Positions 13,743 to 22,878 of a DNA stretch of 64,000 bases are shown here, piece after piece. The notes under the pieces are model-generated. The model had not been told where the DNA came from. It did no database searches and saw only the letters and a program-made list of their open reading frames with translations. The stretch comes from Flavobacterium denitrificans DSM 15936 (GTDB taxonomy: Bacteria; Bacteroidota; Bacteroidia; Flavobacteriales; Flavobacteriaceae). Where the stretch lies: positions 614,070-678,069 of the forward strand of contig NZ_KE384377.1 of the NCBI RefSeq assembly GCF_000425445.1, given 5' to 3'. The translations under genes and the position numbers were made by a program. Every line of letters starts with the position of its first letter. Position 1 is the first letter of the stretch.

Positions 13743-15263
13743 TTATTTCAAGTCTGGCTGATATATTTTTACACTTCCATCTCCTTCGCTGCTTACAACT
13801 AATAAGCTTCTTTTAGTTGGGCTTTTAGAAGCAGGAATAAAAAGAAGTCCTTCTGGTGCATCGCCTGTTTTTACTGTTTGTAAATATTGTGGTGAGGCTG
13901 GATTTGTAGCATCATAAACCATAAAGGCATCCGATCTTTCTAGGCCAACAAATAGAATGTTTTGGCTTCCCATTTTCGCCGCAACTACAGCTTCTGGCTC
14001 AGAACCTTTGTCGTCACTTCTTTTATCATCATAAGTTCCTAATTGATTTGTTTTTTTGTCTACATCATTTTTGCTGTCAAAAACAATTTTTCCAGTGTTT
14101 CCATTCCAAATAGAGAAAGATCGAGCTCCAAAGCTTACCATTTCGTCTAAATCTCCATCTCCGTCAGTATCTCCCATGTCGGCAACAAGATTTAGTCTTC
14201 CTAAATTAGCATCTAATTTTAAAGTACCTGCATCTGGAAAAACCGTTGCGTCTAATGTCATGCTTTTCATTCGCTTAATGTCAGTATAAGCTGTGTATTC
14301 TCTTGCATCACCTTCGTTTGCCGTAACAAAATAAGGAGTATTGTTTACCGTAAAATGGCTAATAGCATCTGGCATATAAAGTCCTTTTACTTTCCAAGGA
14401 TTAAAAGCAATTTTACTGTCACTATCACTTACATCAATTGCATTTTCAGCAGTATTGTAATCTTTCAATCCTAAGGGATAAATTGCGGTGATCTTTTTTG
14501 AAGTCAAATCTACTTTTGCAACACCATTGTTTTCTTGCAAAGTTACCCAAGCCGTTTTTGAATCATCAGAAATTGTAATGTATTCTGGTTCAATATCCTG
14601 AGCAAAACTAGTTTTAGCAAATTTAGAAATTCTGAATCCCTCTTTTTTCAACGTTTCTGCTTGACTTGCAAATGAACTGAAATCTAAAGTTGTAACATTA
14701 TAAGTGCTTGTTTCTATGATAGAAATAGTTCCGTTTGGATCTTGTGAATAATCTGTGTTTGGTTCGCCTTCATTAGCGGTCATGATGTATTTTCCGTCTG
14801 GAGAAAAAGTAATCATATCTGGCAAAGCGCCAACGGTAACTTGTTTGATTAAGCTATAATCAGAGGTGTTGAAAACAACAACTTTTCCGTTTCCTTGTTT
14901 ATTGGTAGTAGATTCTAAAGCAACAGCCAATTTTCCGTCAAAAACAGAAACGCTGTTCGATGCACCTTCATAAGGTGTTAGGTCAATTTTGCCGATTTTC
15001 ATTGGTTTTGTCGGATCAGAGATATCGATAACATCAATTTGATTTGTTCCACTATTGTTTACTGTAAAAAGTCTTTTAGTTTTTTCACAATAAGCTGAAA
15101 TTTCGGCAGCAGCTTCACCGCCAATTGTGATAGAACCAATTTCTTTAAAAGTTCCAGGGTTTTCGTTTACAACAGCTTCAGGTTCGTTGTTAGAATTTTC
15201 ATCGTTATTACAGCTTGTCATAAATACAAGAGCGGCTAATAATGAGATAGTTAATTTTTTCAT
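13743..15263 (-). CDS. Choice-of-anchor I family lipoprotein
   Basis: 506 residues. A lipobox (LVFMTSCNNDE) predicts an outer-membrane lipoprotein. The rest is a beta-propeller of the choice-of-anchor I type: 'LFTVNNSGTNQIDVIDISDPTKP', 'GALPDMITFSPDGKYIMTANEGEPNTDYSQDPNG', then 'TPYFVTANEGDAREY' and a calcium-like DTDGDGDLDEM. Such proteins are extracellular and are sometimes fused to esterase or phosphatase domains. No catalytic partner is present here, so the molecular role is unknown. A TACATTTG box at 15286-15293 on the minus strand is a plausible promoter. Confidence 0.8.
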   Translation of the reverse strand: MKKLTISLLAALVFMTSCNNDENSNNEPEAVVNENPGTFKEIGSITIGGEAAAEISAYCEKTKRLFTVNNSGTNQIDVIDISDPTKPMKIGKIDLTPYEGASNSVSVFDGKLAVALESTTNKQGNGKVVVFNTSDYSLIKQVTVGALPDMITFSPDGKYIMTANEGEPNTDYSQDPNGTISIIETSTYNVTTLDFSSFASQAETLKKEGFRISKFAKTSFAQDIEPEYITISDDSKTAWVTLQENNGVAKVDLTSKKITAIYPLGLKDYNTAENAIDVSDSDSKIAFNPWKVKGLYMPDAISHFTVNNTPYFVTANEGDAREYTAYTDIKRMKSMTLDATVFPDAGTLKLDANLGRLNLVADMGDTDGDGDLDEMVSFGARSFSIWNGNTGKIVFDSKNDVDKKTNQLGTYDDKRSDDKGSEPEAVVAAKMGSQNILFVGLERSDAFMVYDATNPASPQYLQTVKTGDAPEGLLFIPASKSPTKRSLLVVSSEGDGSVKIYQPDLK

Positions 15264-15285
15264 TTTTATTAGTTTTTTAGTTGGG

Positions 15286-15293
15286 CAAATGTA
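15286..15293 (-). promoter_or_regulatory. -7 promoter box TACATTTG
   Basis: Exact TAnnTTTG match, 22 bp upstream of the lipoprotein start codon. Confidence 0.5.
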
Positions 15294-15417
15294 ATTCGTG
15301 GATTTTTGTCAAATATTAAGCCTTCATTATTTAATCTTTAACTTAAATTTTGCAGGATATTTTTTGTGAAATAACAGATGAATTTCATTCAAATGTTTTA
15401 TAGTCCTAACGAATGCT

Positions 15418-15425
15418 TATCTTTG
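15418..15425 (+). promoter_or_regulatory. -7 promoter box TATCTTTG
   Basis: Exact TAnnTTTG match, 24 bp before the aguA ATG. Confidence 0.5.
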
Positions 15426-15449
15426 CGCTTTCTAAATTAGAACGTATTT

Positions 15450-16490
15450 ATGTCGACAAATAATAGAAGATTTCCAGCAGAATGGGAAAAACAACAAGGA
15501 ATTGTATTGTGTTTTCCGCACAACGGCAACGATTGGCCAGGAAAATACGAAGCTGTTCAATGGGCTTTTGTAGAATTCATTAAAAAAGTAGCCACTTTTG
15601 AAACTGTTTTTTTGGTCGTAGCCGATGAAAAACTGAAAGAAAAAGTTGCTGATATGCTTGAAAGAGCTCGTGTTAATATTAAAAATGTTTCCTATATCAT
15701 TCATAAAACCAACAGAAGCTGGATGCGTGATTCAGGCCCGATTATTGTAAAAAATGGATCAAAAAGAGAGGCTTTAAACTTTAATTTCAACGGTTGGGCA
15801 AAGTATAAAAACTATCAGTTGGATAAATTTGTTCCGGGCAAAGTAGCCGATTTTATTGATGTTCCGCTAACGCAGGTAATGTACAAAGGAAAACCTGTAA
15901 TTGTTGAAGGAGGTGCGATTGACGTAAACGGAAAAGGAACTTTATTGACTTCTGAAGAATGTTTAATGCATCCAACAATTCAGGTTCGTAACGCTGGTTT
16001 TACAAAAGAAGATTACGAAGCCGTTTTTAAAGAATATCTTGGCGTTACCAATGTAATTTGGTTAGGAGATGGAATAGAAGGCGATGACACACACGGCCAT
16101 ATCGACGATTTATGCCGATTTGTAAATGAAGATACGATTGTAACGATTGTAGAAACTGATAAAAACGATTCAAATTATAAGCCTTTACAGGACAATTTGA
16201 AGCGTCTTCAAAATGCAAAACTTGAAAACGGAAAATCTCCAGTAATTGTAGCGTTGCCAATGCCAAAACGTGTTGATTTTGAAGATTTAAGATTGCCGGC
16301 AAGTTATGCGAATTTCTTGATTTTGAATAATTGTGTTTTAGTTCCAACATTTAATGACAGCAATGATCGTATAGCTTTAAATATTTTAGCAGAATGTTTT
16401 ACAGACAGAGAAGTAATCGGGATAAGCTGTATTGATTTCATTTGGGGATTCGGAACTTTGCATTGCTTAAGCCAACAGATTCCTGCTTAG
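15450..16490 (+). CDS. aguA: Agmatine deiminase
   Basis: 346 residues of the peptidylarginine-deiminase-like family. It hydrolyses agmatine to N-carbamoylputrescine and ammonia, supplying AguB. Diagnostic segments are WMRDSGPI (substrate carboxylate/guanidine site), EGGAIDVNGKGTLLTSEEC, GDDTHGHIDDLCRF (catalytic His/Asp), and the C-terminal GFGTLHCLSQQ with the nucleophile C339. The length is that of the bacterial family. It stands alone with its own promoter box, so it is not in one operon with aguB (11088-11978), although both lie on the same strand within 4.4 kb. Cytoplasmic. Confidence 0.93.
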   Translation: MSTNNRRFPAEWEKQQGIVLCFPHNGNDWPGKYEAVQWAFVEFIKKVATFETVFLVVADEKLKEKVADMLERARVNIKNVSYIIHKTNRSWMRDSGPIIVKNGSKREALNFNFNGWAKYKNYQLDKFVPGKVADFIDVPLTQVMYKGKPVIVEGGAIDVNGKGTLLTSEECLMHPTIQVRNAGFTKEDYEAVFKEYLGVTNVIWLGDGIEGDDTHGHIDDLCRFVNEDTIVTIVETDKNDSNYKPLQDNLKRLQNAKLENGKSPVIVALPMPKRVDFEDLRLPASYANFLILNNCVLVPTFNDSNDRIALNILAECFTDREVIGISCIDFIWGFGTLHCLSQQIPA

Positions 16491-16533
16491 TTTTTTTGCC
16501 ACTAAGGCGCGAAGGCGCTAAGTTTTTTATGTA

Positions 16534-16556
16534 TTTGTCAGGCTGAGTGAAGTCGA
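16534..16556. repeat. Short dispersed repeat TTTGTCAGGCTGAG
   Basis: The same 13-14 nt word, followed by a GAAGCCC-type end, recurs at 20388-20432. It is a dispersed intergenic repeat of unknown role. Confidence 0.4.
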
Positions 16557-16596
16557 AGCCCCGCATAGTTTTTGTCAAAGGAATTTGCGAAGATTT

Positions 16597-16801
16597 AATC
16601 TCGCAAAGTCGCAAAGTCGCAAAGTTTTTAAATTTATTAAATAGTCTCCAGTTTTAACTGGAGGAAAAATAAAGTCAGCATAAAAGGCTTTAGCCAAACT
16701 CATTTTTTTGGCTAAAGCCTTTTTTATTGCATTAAAAACACCTCCAGTTAAAACTGGAGGCAACTAAAATAAATTTTGCGTCTTGGCGACTTTGCGAGAT
16801 T
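16597..16801. repeat. Three-layer nested inverted repeat (REP-like)
   Basis: The outer arms AATCTCGCAAAGTCGC (16597-16612) pair with their complement at 16786-16801. Inside, two copies of the self-palindrome CTCCAGTT-TT-AACTGGAG lie at 16646-16663 and, in the form GTTAAAAC, at 16741-16760. The centre is a perfect 17-bp stem AAAAGGCTTTAGCCAAA (16682-16698) / complement (16707-16723). A minus-strand frame over this element is not a gene. It occupies most of the 448-bp gap between aguA and fahA. Confidence 0.65.
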
Positions 16802-16838
16802 CAAAACATTCAGGTAAAAATTCATTTTAATCCTTTTA

Positions 16839-16856
16839 TCCCGATAGCTATCGGGA
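16839..16856. repeat. 18-bp perfect palindrome TCCCGATAGCTATCGGGA
   Basis: An identical 18-bp palindrome occurs at 49713-49730. Both lie in repeat-filled gaps. Confidence 0.55.
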
Positions 16857-16872
16857 GTGGCAAAAAAAACAT

Positions 16873-16902
16873 AAAAAAACCTTGGCGAGAGCCAAGGTTT
16901 TT
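16873..16902 (-). terminator. Hairpin terminator of fahA
   Basis: AAAACCTTGGC-GAGA-GCCAAGGTTTT, 37 bp past the minus-strand stop codon. Confidence 0.75.
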
Positions 16903-16938
16903 CTATTTCTATATCTCTTCAGATGTTGCATCTGCTCT

Positions 16939-18222
16939 TCATTGTCTAATAAATGGAGGCAAAAGCTGACTTGCAACTTCTCCAAAACCAATTCTTACTT
17001 CGGCATTTTCACAGAAACCACGAATGATTACAGTGTCATTATCTTCAATAAATTTACGCTCGCTTCCGTCTTTTAACTTTAAAGGATTTTTTCCGCCCCA
17101 AGTTAATTCTAGCATTGAACCAAAACTGTCTGGAGTTGGTCCTGAAATCGTTCCCGAACCCATCATGTCGCCAGAATTTACACGACAACCATTTGAGGTG
17201 TGATGTGCCAATTGCTGGGTCATTGACCAGTATAAATATTTGAAATTCGATTTTGAAATAATAGTTTCTTCGCTGTCTTCAGGTTTTAAGGAAACTTCCA
17301 AATGAATATCAAAAGCTTTTTTTCCTTTTGTTTGTAAATAAGGAAGTGGCGTTGGATCTTGTTTTGGACCTTTAGTTCTAAAAGGCTCCAATGCATCCAT
17401 AGTTACAATCCATGGAGAAATTGATGTAGCGAAGTTTTTTGCTAAAAAAGGTCCAAGTGGCACATATTCCCATTTCTGGATATCTCGTGCGCTCCAATCA
17501 TTCAATAGAACCATTCCGAAAATATAATCTTCAGCTTCAAAAGTGGAGATGTTTTCGCCCATTACATTTACATCAGTAGTAATAAAAGCAGTTTCTAATT
17601 CGAAATCTACTAAACGAGACGGGCCAAAAACTGGATAGTCGCTATCAGCAGGTAATGTCTGCCCCATTGGTCTGTGAACCGGAATTCCAGATGGTACAAT
17701 TGTAGAGCTTCTGCCGTGATAACCTACCGGAATATGAAGCCAGTTTGGCAATAAGGCATTTTCTGGATCACGAAACATTTTCCCAACGTTTGTTGCATGT
17801 TCTCTGCTTGAATAAAAGTCAGTATAATCACCAATTAAAACAGGCAATTGCATCTCAACATCGTCAATTTTAAAAATAACAATATCGCGATCTTTTGTTG
17901 AATCTCTAAGTTGCGGATTGGTTTCGTCGAAAATATCGGCGATGCGATTTCGAACTAAACGCCATGTTTTTTTTCCGTCAGAAATAAAATCATTCAGCGT
18001 GTCCTGCATAAACATATCATCAGTCAAATCTATTCCCTCAAAATAGTTTAACTGTTGTAAAGCCCCTAAATCTATAGCGTAATCGCCAATTCTTGTTCCT
18101 ACAGTAACGACATTTTCTTTAGTAAGAAATACACCGAAAGGAATATTTTGAATAGGGAAGTCGCTATTTTCTGGCACTTCTAACCATGATTTTCTTTTGG
18201 TATCGTTGGCGGTTATTGGCAT
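16939..18222 (-). CDS. fahA: Fumarylacetoacetase
   Basis: 427 residues, the full length of the family. It cleaves 4-fumarylacetoacetate to fumarate and acetoacetate, the final step of tyrosine/homogentisate catabolism. The N-terminal domain contains PFGVFLTKENVV. The catalytic domain begins YTDFYSSREHATNVGKMFR (the active-site His), followed by IPVGYHGRSSTIVPSG, the metal-binding acidic residues in VDFELETAF, and NDWSARDIQKWEYVPLGPF. It closes with NSGDMMGSGTISGP. It is transcribed divergently from glyA, and the intergenic region carries both promoters. No other tyrosine-degradation gene is adjacent here. Cytoplasmic. Confidence 0.95.
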   Translation of the reverse strand: MPITANDTKRKSWLEVPENSDFPIQNIPFGVFLTKENVVTVGTRIGDYAIDLGALQQLNYFEGIDLTDDMFMQDTLNDFISDGKKTWRLVRNRIADIFDETNPQLRDSTKDRDIVIFKIDDVEMQLPVLIGDYTDFYSSREHATNVGKMFRDPENALLPNWLHIPVGYHGRSSTIVPSGIPVHRPMGQTLPADSDYPVFGPSRLVDFELETAFITTDVNVMGENISTFEAEDYIFGMVLLNDWSARDIQKWEYVPLGPFLAKNFATSISPWIVTMDALEPFRTKGPKQDPTPLPYLQTKGKKAFDIHLEVSLKPEDSEETIISKSNFKYLYWSMTQQLAHHTSNGCRVNSGDMMGSGTISGPTPDSFGSMLELTWGGKNPLKLKDGSERKFIEDNDTVIIRGFCENAEVRIGFGEVASQLLPPFIRQ

Positions 18223-18257
18223 GTTAGATGTTAATTATTTGTTGAAAAATTACATGT

Positions 18258-18306
18258 CAAATATATCATAATCTAACTGTATGACAAACGTTTTTTTGTA
18301 TTTTTG
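18258..18306. promoter_or_regulatory. Divergent promoters of fahA and glyA
   Basis: On the minus strand a TATATTTG box (18258-18265) with an upstream TTG (18286-18288, 20-bp spacing) serves fahA. On the plus strand TATTTTTG (18299-18306) serves glyA. The glyA -33 region overlaps the fahA promoter, so binding of polymerase to one could hinder the other. Confidence 0.55.
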
Positions 18307-18331
18307 CATCAAATTAACGAAAAACGAAAAA

Positions 18332-19606
18332 ATGCAACGCGACGAACAAATTTTTGATCTTATCCAAGAGGAAAAAGAAAGACAAATTCACGGACTAGAG
18401 CTTATCGCTTCTGAAAACTTTGTAAGTGATGAAGTAATGGCAGCAGCTGGATCAGTTTTAACCAATAAATATGCTGAAGGTTATCCGGGCAAAAGATATT
18501 ACGGAGGCTGCGAAGTAGTTGACGTTATTGAGCAGATTGCAATTGACAGAGCTAAAGAATTATTTGGTGCTGAATATGCAAACGTACAGCCTCACTCAGG
18601 TTCTCAAGCAAATACAGCCGTTTATCACGCTTGTTTGAATCCTGGTGATACTATTTTAGGTTTCGATTTATCTCACGGTGGTCACTTGACTCACGGTTCT
18701 CCAGTAAACTTCTCTGGACGTTTATATCGTCCGGTTTTTTACGGTGTAGATGCTGAAACAGGCCGTTTAGACTATGATAAAATTCAAGAAATTGCAACTA
18801 AAGAACAACCAAAATTAATCATCGCTGGAGCTTCGGCTTATTCTCGTGATATGGATTTTGCTCGTTTCAGAGAAATTGCTGATAGTGTAGGAGCAATCTT
18901 ATTTGCTGATATTTCGCACCCAGCAGGTCTTATTGCAAAAGGATTATTAAGTGATCCAATTCCACATTGTCATATTGTTTCTACAACAACACATAAAACA
19001 TTAAGAGGACCACGTGGAGGTCTTATTTTAATGGGGAAAGATTTCCCAAATCCACAAGGATTAACAACTCCAAAAGGAGAAATCAGAATGATGTCTTCAT
19101 TATTAGACTTAGCTGTTTTCCCTGGAAATCAAGGTGGACCTTTAATGCACATCATCGCTGCTAAAGCAGTTGCTTTTGGTGAAGCATTAAAAGATGAGTT
19201 CTTTACTTATGCAATGCAATTGCAAAAAAATGCAAATGCAATGGCTGATGCTTTCGTAAAAAGAGGTTACAACATTATCTCTGGCGGAACTGACAACCAC
19301 ATGATGCTTATTGATTTAAGAAATAAAAACATTTCTGGTAAAGAGGCTGAAAATGCATTAGTAAAAGCTGAAATTACAGTAAACAAAAACATGGTTCCTT
19401 TTGACGATAAATCTCCATTTATCACGTCTGGAATTCGTGTTGGAACAGCGGCAATCACAACTCGTGGTTTAGTTGAAAAAGATATGGAAACTATCGTAGC
19501 TTTAATCGATAAAGTTCTTACTGATCATACAAACGAAGACGTTATTGAAGAAGTTGCTGAAGAAGTAAACGAATTAATGAGCGAAAGACCAATTTTTGCA
19601 TATTAA
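18332..19606 (+). CDS. glyA: Serine hydroxymethyltransferase
   Basis: 424 residues. A PLP enzyme interconverting serine and glycine with tetrahydrofolate, the main source of one-carbon units. Family segments are clear: [43 protein letters not shown], and the PLP lysine K222 in [14 protein letters not shown]. The C-terminal part includes [13 protein letters not shown]. An upstream in-frame ATG (18281) lies before the promoter box, so ATG 18332 ([11 protein letters not shown]) is the start and matches the family. Codon usage is biased to frequent codons, as expected of a highly expressed gene. Cytoplasmic. Confidence 0.96.
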   Translation: MQRDEQIFDLIQEEKERQIHGLELIASENFVSDEVMAAAGSVLTNKYAEGYPGKRYYGGCEVVDVIEQIAIDRAKELFGAEYANVQPHSGSQANTAVYHACLNPGDTILGFDLSHGGHLTHGSPVNFSGRLYRPVFYGVDAETGRLDYDKIQEIATKEQPKLIIAGASAYSRDMDFARFREIADSVGAILFADISHPAGLIAKGLLSDPIPHCHIVSTTTHKTLRGPRGGLILMGKDFPNPQGLTTPKGEIRMMSSLLDLAVFPGNQGGPLMHIIAAKAVAFGEALKDEFFTYAMQLQKNANAMADAFVKRGYNIISGGTDNHMMLIDLRNKNISGKEAENALVKAEITVNKNMVPFDDKSPFITSGIRVGTAAITTRGLVEKDMETIVALIDKVLTDHTNEDVIEEVAEEVNELMSERPIFAY

Positions 19607-19611
19607 AAATT

Positions 19612-19741
19612 AGTCAAAAGTCATAAAGTCGAAGGTCGAAAGTCTAAAATGGAATGCGAATTTCTATTTTTAGTTTTTGATCTTCGATTTTTCTTTTAGA
19701 GTTTTCTAGTTACTTTATGACTTTCGACTTTCAAACTTTAA
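19612..19741. repeat. Inverted GACTTT(Y) word repeat
   Basis: AGTCAAAAGTCATAAAGTCG-type words on the left face GACTTTATGACTTTCGACTT-type words on the right, so the gap can fold. The same 7-8 bp word forms a long tandem tract at 54442-54569. The upstream ATG at 19717 falls in this repeat and is not a start codon. Confidence 0.5.
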
Positions 19742-19752
19742 GACTTAAAAAA

Positions 19753-20346
19753 ATGGGAGTATTAAGATTACAATTGCCAACCGACCCAAGATGGGTAAAT
19801 ATTGTTGAGAAAAATATTGAAGAAATTCTAACAGATCACGCTTGGTGCGAGCAGAAAGCGGCAACAAATGCGATTACGATTATTACAAATAATCCAGAAC
19901 ATCAGGATTTGGTTCAGGATTTATTGGCTTTGGTAAAAGAAGAGGTGGATCATTTTGAACAAGTGCATAATATCATCATCAAAAGAGGACTGAAACTGGG
20001 ACGTGAGCGTAAAGACGATTACGTAAACGAATTGTATCAATACATGAAAAGAAGTGGTGACGGAAGCCGCGTTTCTGGACTTGTAGAAAGGCTTCTTTTT
20101 TCTGCAATGATCGAAGCGAGAAGTTGCGAACGGTTTAAAGTACTTTCAGAAAATATTCAAGATGAAGAATTAGCAGTTTTCTATAGAGAATTAATGGAAA
20201 GCGAAGCAGGACATTACACAACTTTCATCACTTACGCACGTAAATACGGAGTAGGAATCGATGTTGAAAAACGCTGGAGAGAATGGTTGGCATTCGAAGA
20301 ATCAATTATTACCAATTACGGAAAAGGCGAGACGATTCATGGATAA
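19753..20346 (+). CDS. miaE: tRNA-(ms2io6A)-hydroxylase-like diiron protein
   Basis: 197 residues. A ferritin-like four-helix diiron enzyme that hydroxylates the isopentenyl group of 2-methylthio-N6-isopentenyladenosine at tRNA position 37. Iron ligands are visible as E (HAWCEQKAATNA), E and H (EEVDHFEQVH), E (SAMIEARSCERF), and E with H (MESEAGHYTTF). The length fits the family. I chose ATG 19753 (MGVLRLQLPTDPRW) because the earlier ATG lies in a repeat and family members start at this phrase. The cytoplasmic product acts on tRNA. Some relatives in this phylum have untested substrates. Confidence 0.88.
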   Translation: MGVLRLQLPTDPRWVNIVEKNIEEILTDHAWCEQKAATNAITIITNNPEHQDLVQDLLALVKEEVDHFEQVHNIIIKRGLKLGRERKDDYVNELYQYMKRSGDGSRVSGLVERLLFSAMIEARSCERFKVLSENIQDEELAVFYRELMESEAGHYTTFITYARKYGVGIDVEKRWREWLAFEESIITNYGKGETIHG

Positions 20347-20387
20347 TTTTTAGTTTTCAGTCGCAGTCTCAGTTTTCAGTTTTTACA

Positions 20388-20432
20388 TTTGTCAGGCTGA
20401 GCGTCCCGAGACTTTGGGAGAAGCCCGCGCAA
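20388..20432. repeat. Dispersed repeat, second copy of TTTGTCAGGCTGA
   Basis: Shares the word with 16534-16547 and continues with CGTCCCGAGACTTTGGGAG, a small hairpin. It lies in the 240-bp gap between miaE and guaC, which otherwise holds only the guaC promoter. Confidence 0.4.
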
Positions 20433-20556
20433 AGTATATCAAATGTTCAAAAATTATTTTTGATCACCGTTTTCGCGAAAGCGAATCAGTATCACAATTG
20501 TTCAAAAGTTCAAGTTTTTGTTAATCTAATATCTGAAATCTAGAATCAGAAATTCT

Positions 20557-20564
20557 TACATTTG
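20557..20564 (+). promoter_or_regulatory. -7 promoter box TACATTTG
   Basis: Exact TAnnTTTG match, 22 bp upstream of the guaC ATG. Confidence 0.5.
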
Positions 20565-20586
20565 AGAGTAACCAAAATCTCGAACG

Positions 20587-21627
20587 ATGAGAATAGAAAT
20601 GGACTTAAAATTAGGGTTTAAAGATGTAATGTTTAGACCAAAACGATCAACGCTCAAAAGCAGATCTGAAGTTTCATTAGAGCAGAATTTTAAATTTTTG
20701 CATAGCACTTCAAATTGGACAGGAATTCCAATTATGGGCGCGAATATGGATACCGTTGGAACTTTTGAAATGGCTCGGGTTTTGGCAAAAGAAAAGCTTT
20801 TTACAGCTATTCATAAACATTATTCTCTAGAAGAATGGAACAAATTTTTACAAAACGTCACTCCAGATATTTACGATTATATTGCTGTAAGCACAGGAAC
20901 AGGAAAAGAAGATTTTGATAAAATCGGAAAAATTATAACTGCAAATCCATTGCTGAAATTCATTTGTATTGATGTTGCAAATGGTTATTCAGAACACTTT
21001 GTTCAGTTTTTAAAGAAAACAAGAAAGCAATATCCCGACAAAATAATTATTGCTGGAAATGTAGTTACTGGCGAAATGACCGAAGAACTTTTATTAGCAG
21101 GAGCTGATATTGTAAAAGTAGGAATTGGTCCTGGTTCAGTTTGTACAACGCGAGTTAAAACAGGCGTTGGTTATCCACAATTATCTGCCATTATAGAATG
21201 CGCTGATGCCGCTCACGGTTTAGGTGGGCATATTATAAGCGACGGCGGTTGCACAACTCCGGGCGATGTTGCAAAAGCTTTTGGAGCTGGTGCCGATTTT
21301 GTAATGTTAGGCGGAATGTTAGCCGGACATACCGAAAGTGGCGGTGAACTAATCGAAGTGAAAGGCGAAAAATTCAAACAATTTTACGGAATGAGTTCTA
21401 AAACCGCTATGGATAAACATGCTGGCGGTGTTGCAGAATACAGAGCTAGTGAAGGAAAAACAGTTCAGGTTCCGTTTAAAGGTGAAGTTATTTATACGGT
21501 TTTAGATATTTTAGGCGGAATTAGAAGTACCTGTACTTATGTAGGAGCTTCAAGATTAAAAGAATTGACTAAACGAACGACTTTTATACGCGTAAGCGAA
21601 CAGGAAAATCAAGTTTTTAAAAAATAA
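20587..21627 (+). CDS. guaC: GMP reductase
   Basis: 346 residues, closely following the enterobacterial GuaC pattern from the start ([20 protein letters not shown]). It reductively deaminates GMP to IMP with NADPH, part of purine salvage. The TIM barrel carries [27 protein letters not shown], the phosphate site and catalytic Cys in [20 protein letters not shown], and [20 protein letters not shown]. No CBS domain is present, which separates it from IMP dehydrogenase. A GNAT gene begins 1 bp after its stop, suggesting a shared transcript. Cytoplasmic. Confidence 0.95.
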   Translation: MRIEMDLKLGFKDVMFRPKRSTLKSRSEVSLEQNFKFLHSTSNWTGIPIMGANMDTVGTFEMARVLAKEKLFTAIHKHYSLEEWNKFLQNVTPDIYDYIAVSTGTGKEDFDKIGKIITANPLLKFICIDVANGYSEHFVQFLKKTRKQYPDKIIIAGNVVTGEMTEELLLAGADIVKVGIGPGSVCTTRVKTGVGYPQLSAIIECADAAHGLGGHIISDGGCTTPGDVAKAFGAGADFVMLGGMLAGHTESGGELIEVKGEKFKQFYGMSSKTAMDKHAGGVAEYRASEGKTVQVPFKGEVIYTVLDILGGIRSTCTYVGASRLKELTKRTTFIRVSEQENQVFKK

Positions 21628-21628
21628 T

Positions 21629-22126
21629 ATGATTAAGATTACCGAAGCATTTGTTGAAGATATTGCTAAAATTCAAGAAATCGCACATATAACTTGGCCA
21701 ATAACTTATGGCGAAATTTTGACTTCAGAACAATTAGATTATATGCTGGATCTTATTTATTCTGATGAAGCGTTATCAAAACAAATTCAGAACAAAGAGC
21801 AGCTGTTTTATTTAATTTCAGATTCAGAATCTGTAATTGGTTTTATTGGAATTGAACATAATTATAAAAATGAAGCCATAACTAAAATTCATAAAATCTA
21901 TCTTCTGCCAGAAACGCAAGGAAAAGGTTATGGTAAAATAGTTTTTGAATCGATTGAAAAACTGGCTTTAGAGAATAATTCAAACCAACTTTTATTAAAT
22001 GTAAATCGTTTTAATTCGGCTTTGAATTTCTATGAAAAACTAGGTTTCGAAATTAAGGAAACGGTTGATATTGAAATTGGAAAAGGATATTTGATGGAAG
22101 ATTATGTGATGGGGAAAAATATTTAA
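21629..22126 (+). CDS. GNAT family N-acetyltransferase
   Basis: 165 residues with the GNAT fold. An N-terminal strand-helix region (ITEAFVEDIAKIQEIAHITWP) precedes the acetyl-CoA binding motif A (IHKIYLLPETQGKGYGKIVFE, with Q-G-K-G-Y-G as the pyrophosphate loop). Motif B follows near the C-terminus (NRFNSALNFYEKLGFE). It transfers an acetyl group from acetyl-CoA to an unknown amine. It starts 1 bp after guaC, so it is probably cotranscribed, but this does not indicate a purine substrate. Confidence 0.88.
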   Translation: MIKITEAFVEDIAKIQEIAHITWPITYGEILTSEQLDYMLDLIYSDEALSKQIQNKEQLFYLISDSESVIGFIGIEHNYKNEAITKIHKIYLLPETQGKGYGKIVFESIEKLALENNSNQLLLNVNRFNSALNFYEKLGFEIKETVDIEIGKGYLMEDYVMGKNI

Positions 22127-22185
22127 AAAGTAGTTTTTATCTTGTTAAAAATGTTTTGATTTTGCATTTTTAATTTAGCTAAAGA

Positions 22186-22707
22186 ATGGCAGAGGTATTT
22201 TTGGGTATAATAATTAGTATCATTACAGGTGTGATTTCATCATATCTATTTTTAATGTATTTCTTAAATAGGAAAAGAGTCAAAATAGAAATTTCTTCAT
22301 ATATAAGTAAAGTTACTTTCGAAGAGCAGACGAATTACTTTTTTAAATTCGTTAATAAAACAAATTCTGAAATATTTGATGTTCGAATTGAGCCTACTTT
22401 TTATAAACAAGTTGGAGGTGTTGGTGGAATGAATATTCAAGGGAAAGATATTCTTTTAAAAGATAATTTTATTTCCTATATCCCATGTAAGCAAAAGAGT
22501 GATACTAACAGTTTGCACGCAATGCGGGTTAGAACGGTGGAAGATATTGAAATGAATTGGAGCGATGCCTCATCTTATATAAGACTTACAGTTATTGCAA
22601 AGCATTCATTATCTGGTTTTACGGATATTTTTGTAAAAGATTTTTATTCTAAAGATGTTATTACAACCAAGAAATTCAAATCGGGAGACGATTTAGGAGT
22701 TGTATAA
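22186..22707 (+). CDS. Membrane-anchored protein of unknown function
   Basis: 173 residues. One N-terminal hydrophobic helix (VFLGIIISIITGVISSYLFLM, about residues 3-25) is followed by NRKRVKIEISSYISKVTFEE and a beta-rich soluble domain of about 140 residues. By the positive-inside rule the basic RKR after the helix suggests that the domain faces the cytoplasm. The FVNKTNSEIFDVRIE segment resembles an immunoglobulin-like strand pattern, but no family is recognised. The terminator that should end this gene has been split by the IS element downstream. Confidence 0.6.
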   Translation: MAEVFLGIIISIITGVISSYLFLMYFLNRKRVKIEISSYISKVTFEEQTNYFFKFVNKTNSEIFDVRIEPTFYKQVGGVGGMNIQGKDILLKDNFISYIPCKQKSDTNSLHAMRVRTVEDIEMNWSDASSYIRLTVIAKHSLSGFTDIFVKDFYSKDVITTKKFKSGDDLGVV

Positions 22708-22836
22708 TTTTTAACTATAATAAGTTGCAAACTGTATTAATATTCTGTAATATTGCTATATAATTAATTTTTAAATTATTTATTATGAAAAGAGATGTAA
22801 TAGTTGGATAGTTTCCAAAGCAAGAATATAATAAGA

Positions 22837-22844
22837 GCCAGTTT
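22837..22844 (+). terminator. Left half of a terminator split by the IS
   Basis: GCCAGTTT here and TGACTGGCTTTTTTATTTT from 24277 join, once the IS and one TTT copy are removed, into AGCCAGT-TTTG-ACTGGCT plus a T-run. This is a perfect 7-bp (10 with a wobble pair) terminator for the convergent genes at 22186 and 24298. Confidence 0.65.
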
Positions 22845-22878
22845 TAGACTGCACCCAAAAGTTTAGACAAATTTATAA

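Noticed and set aside
16575..16763. Minus-strand frame with MPPVLTGGV start
   Set aside because: It is the translation of the palindromic CTCCAG repeat; similar frames arise from any copy of that repeat.
22784..22810. ATGAAAAGAGATGTAATAGTTGGATAG as a remnant gene next to the IS
   Set aside because: It encodes only eight residues and no continuation was found on the other side of the IS, so a gene disrupted by the insertion is not supported.
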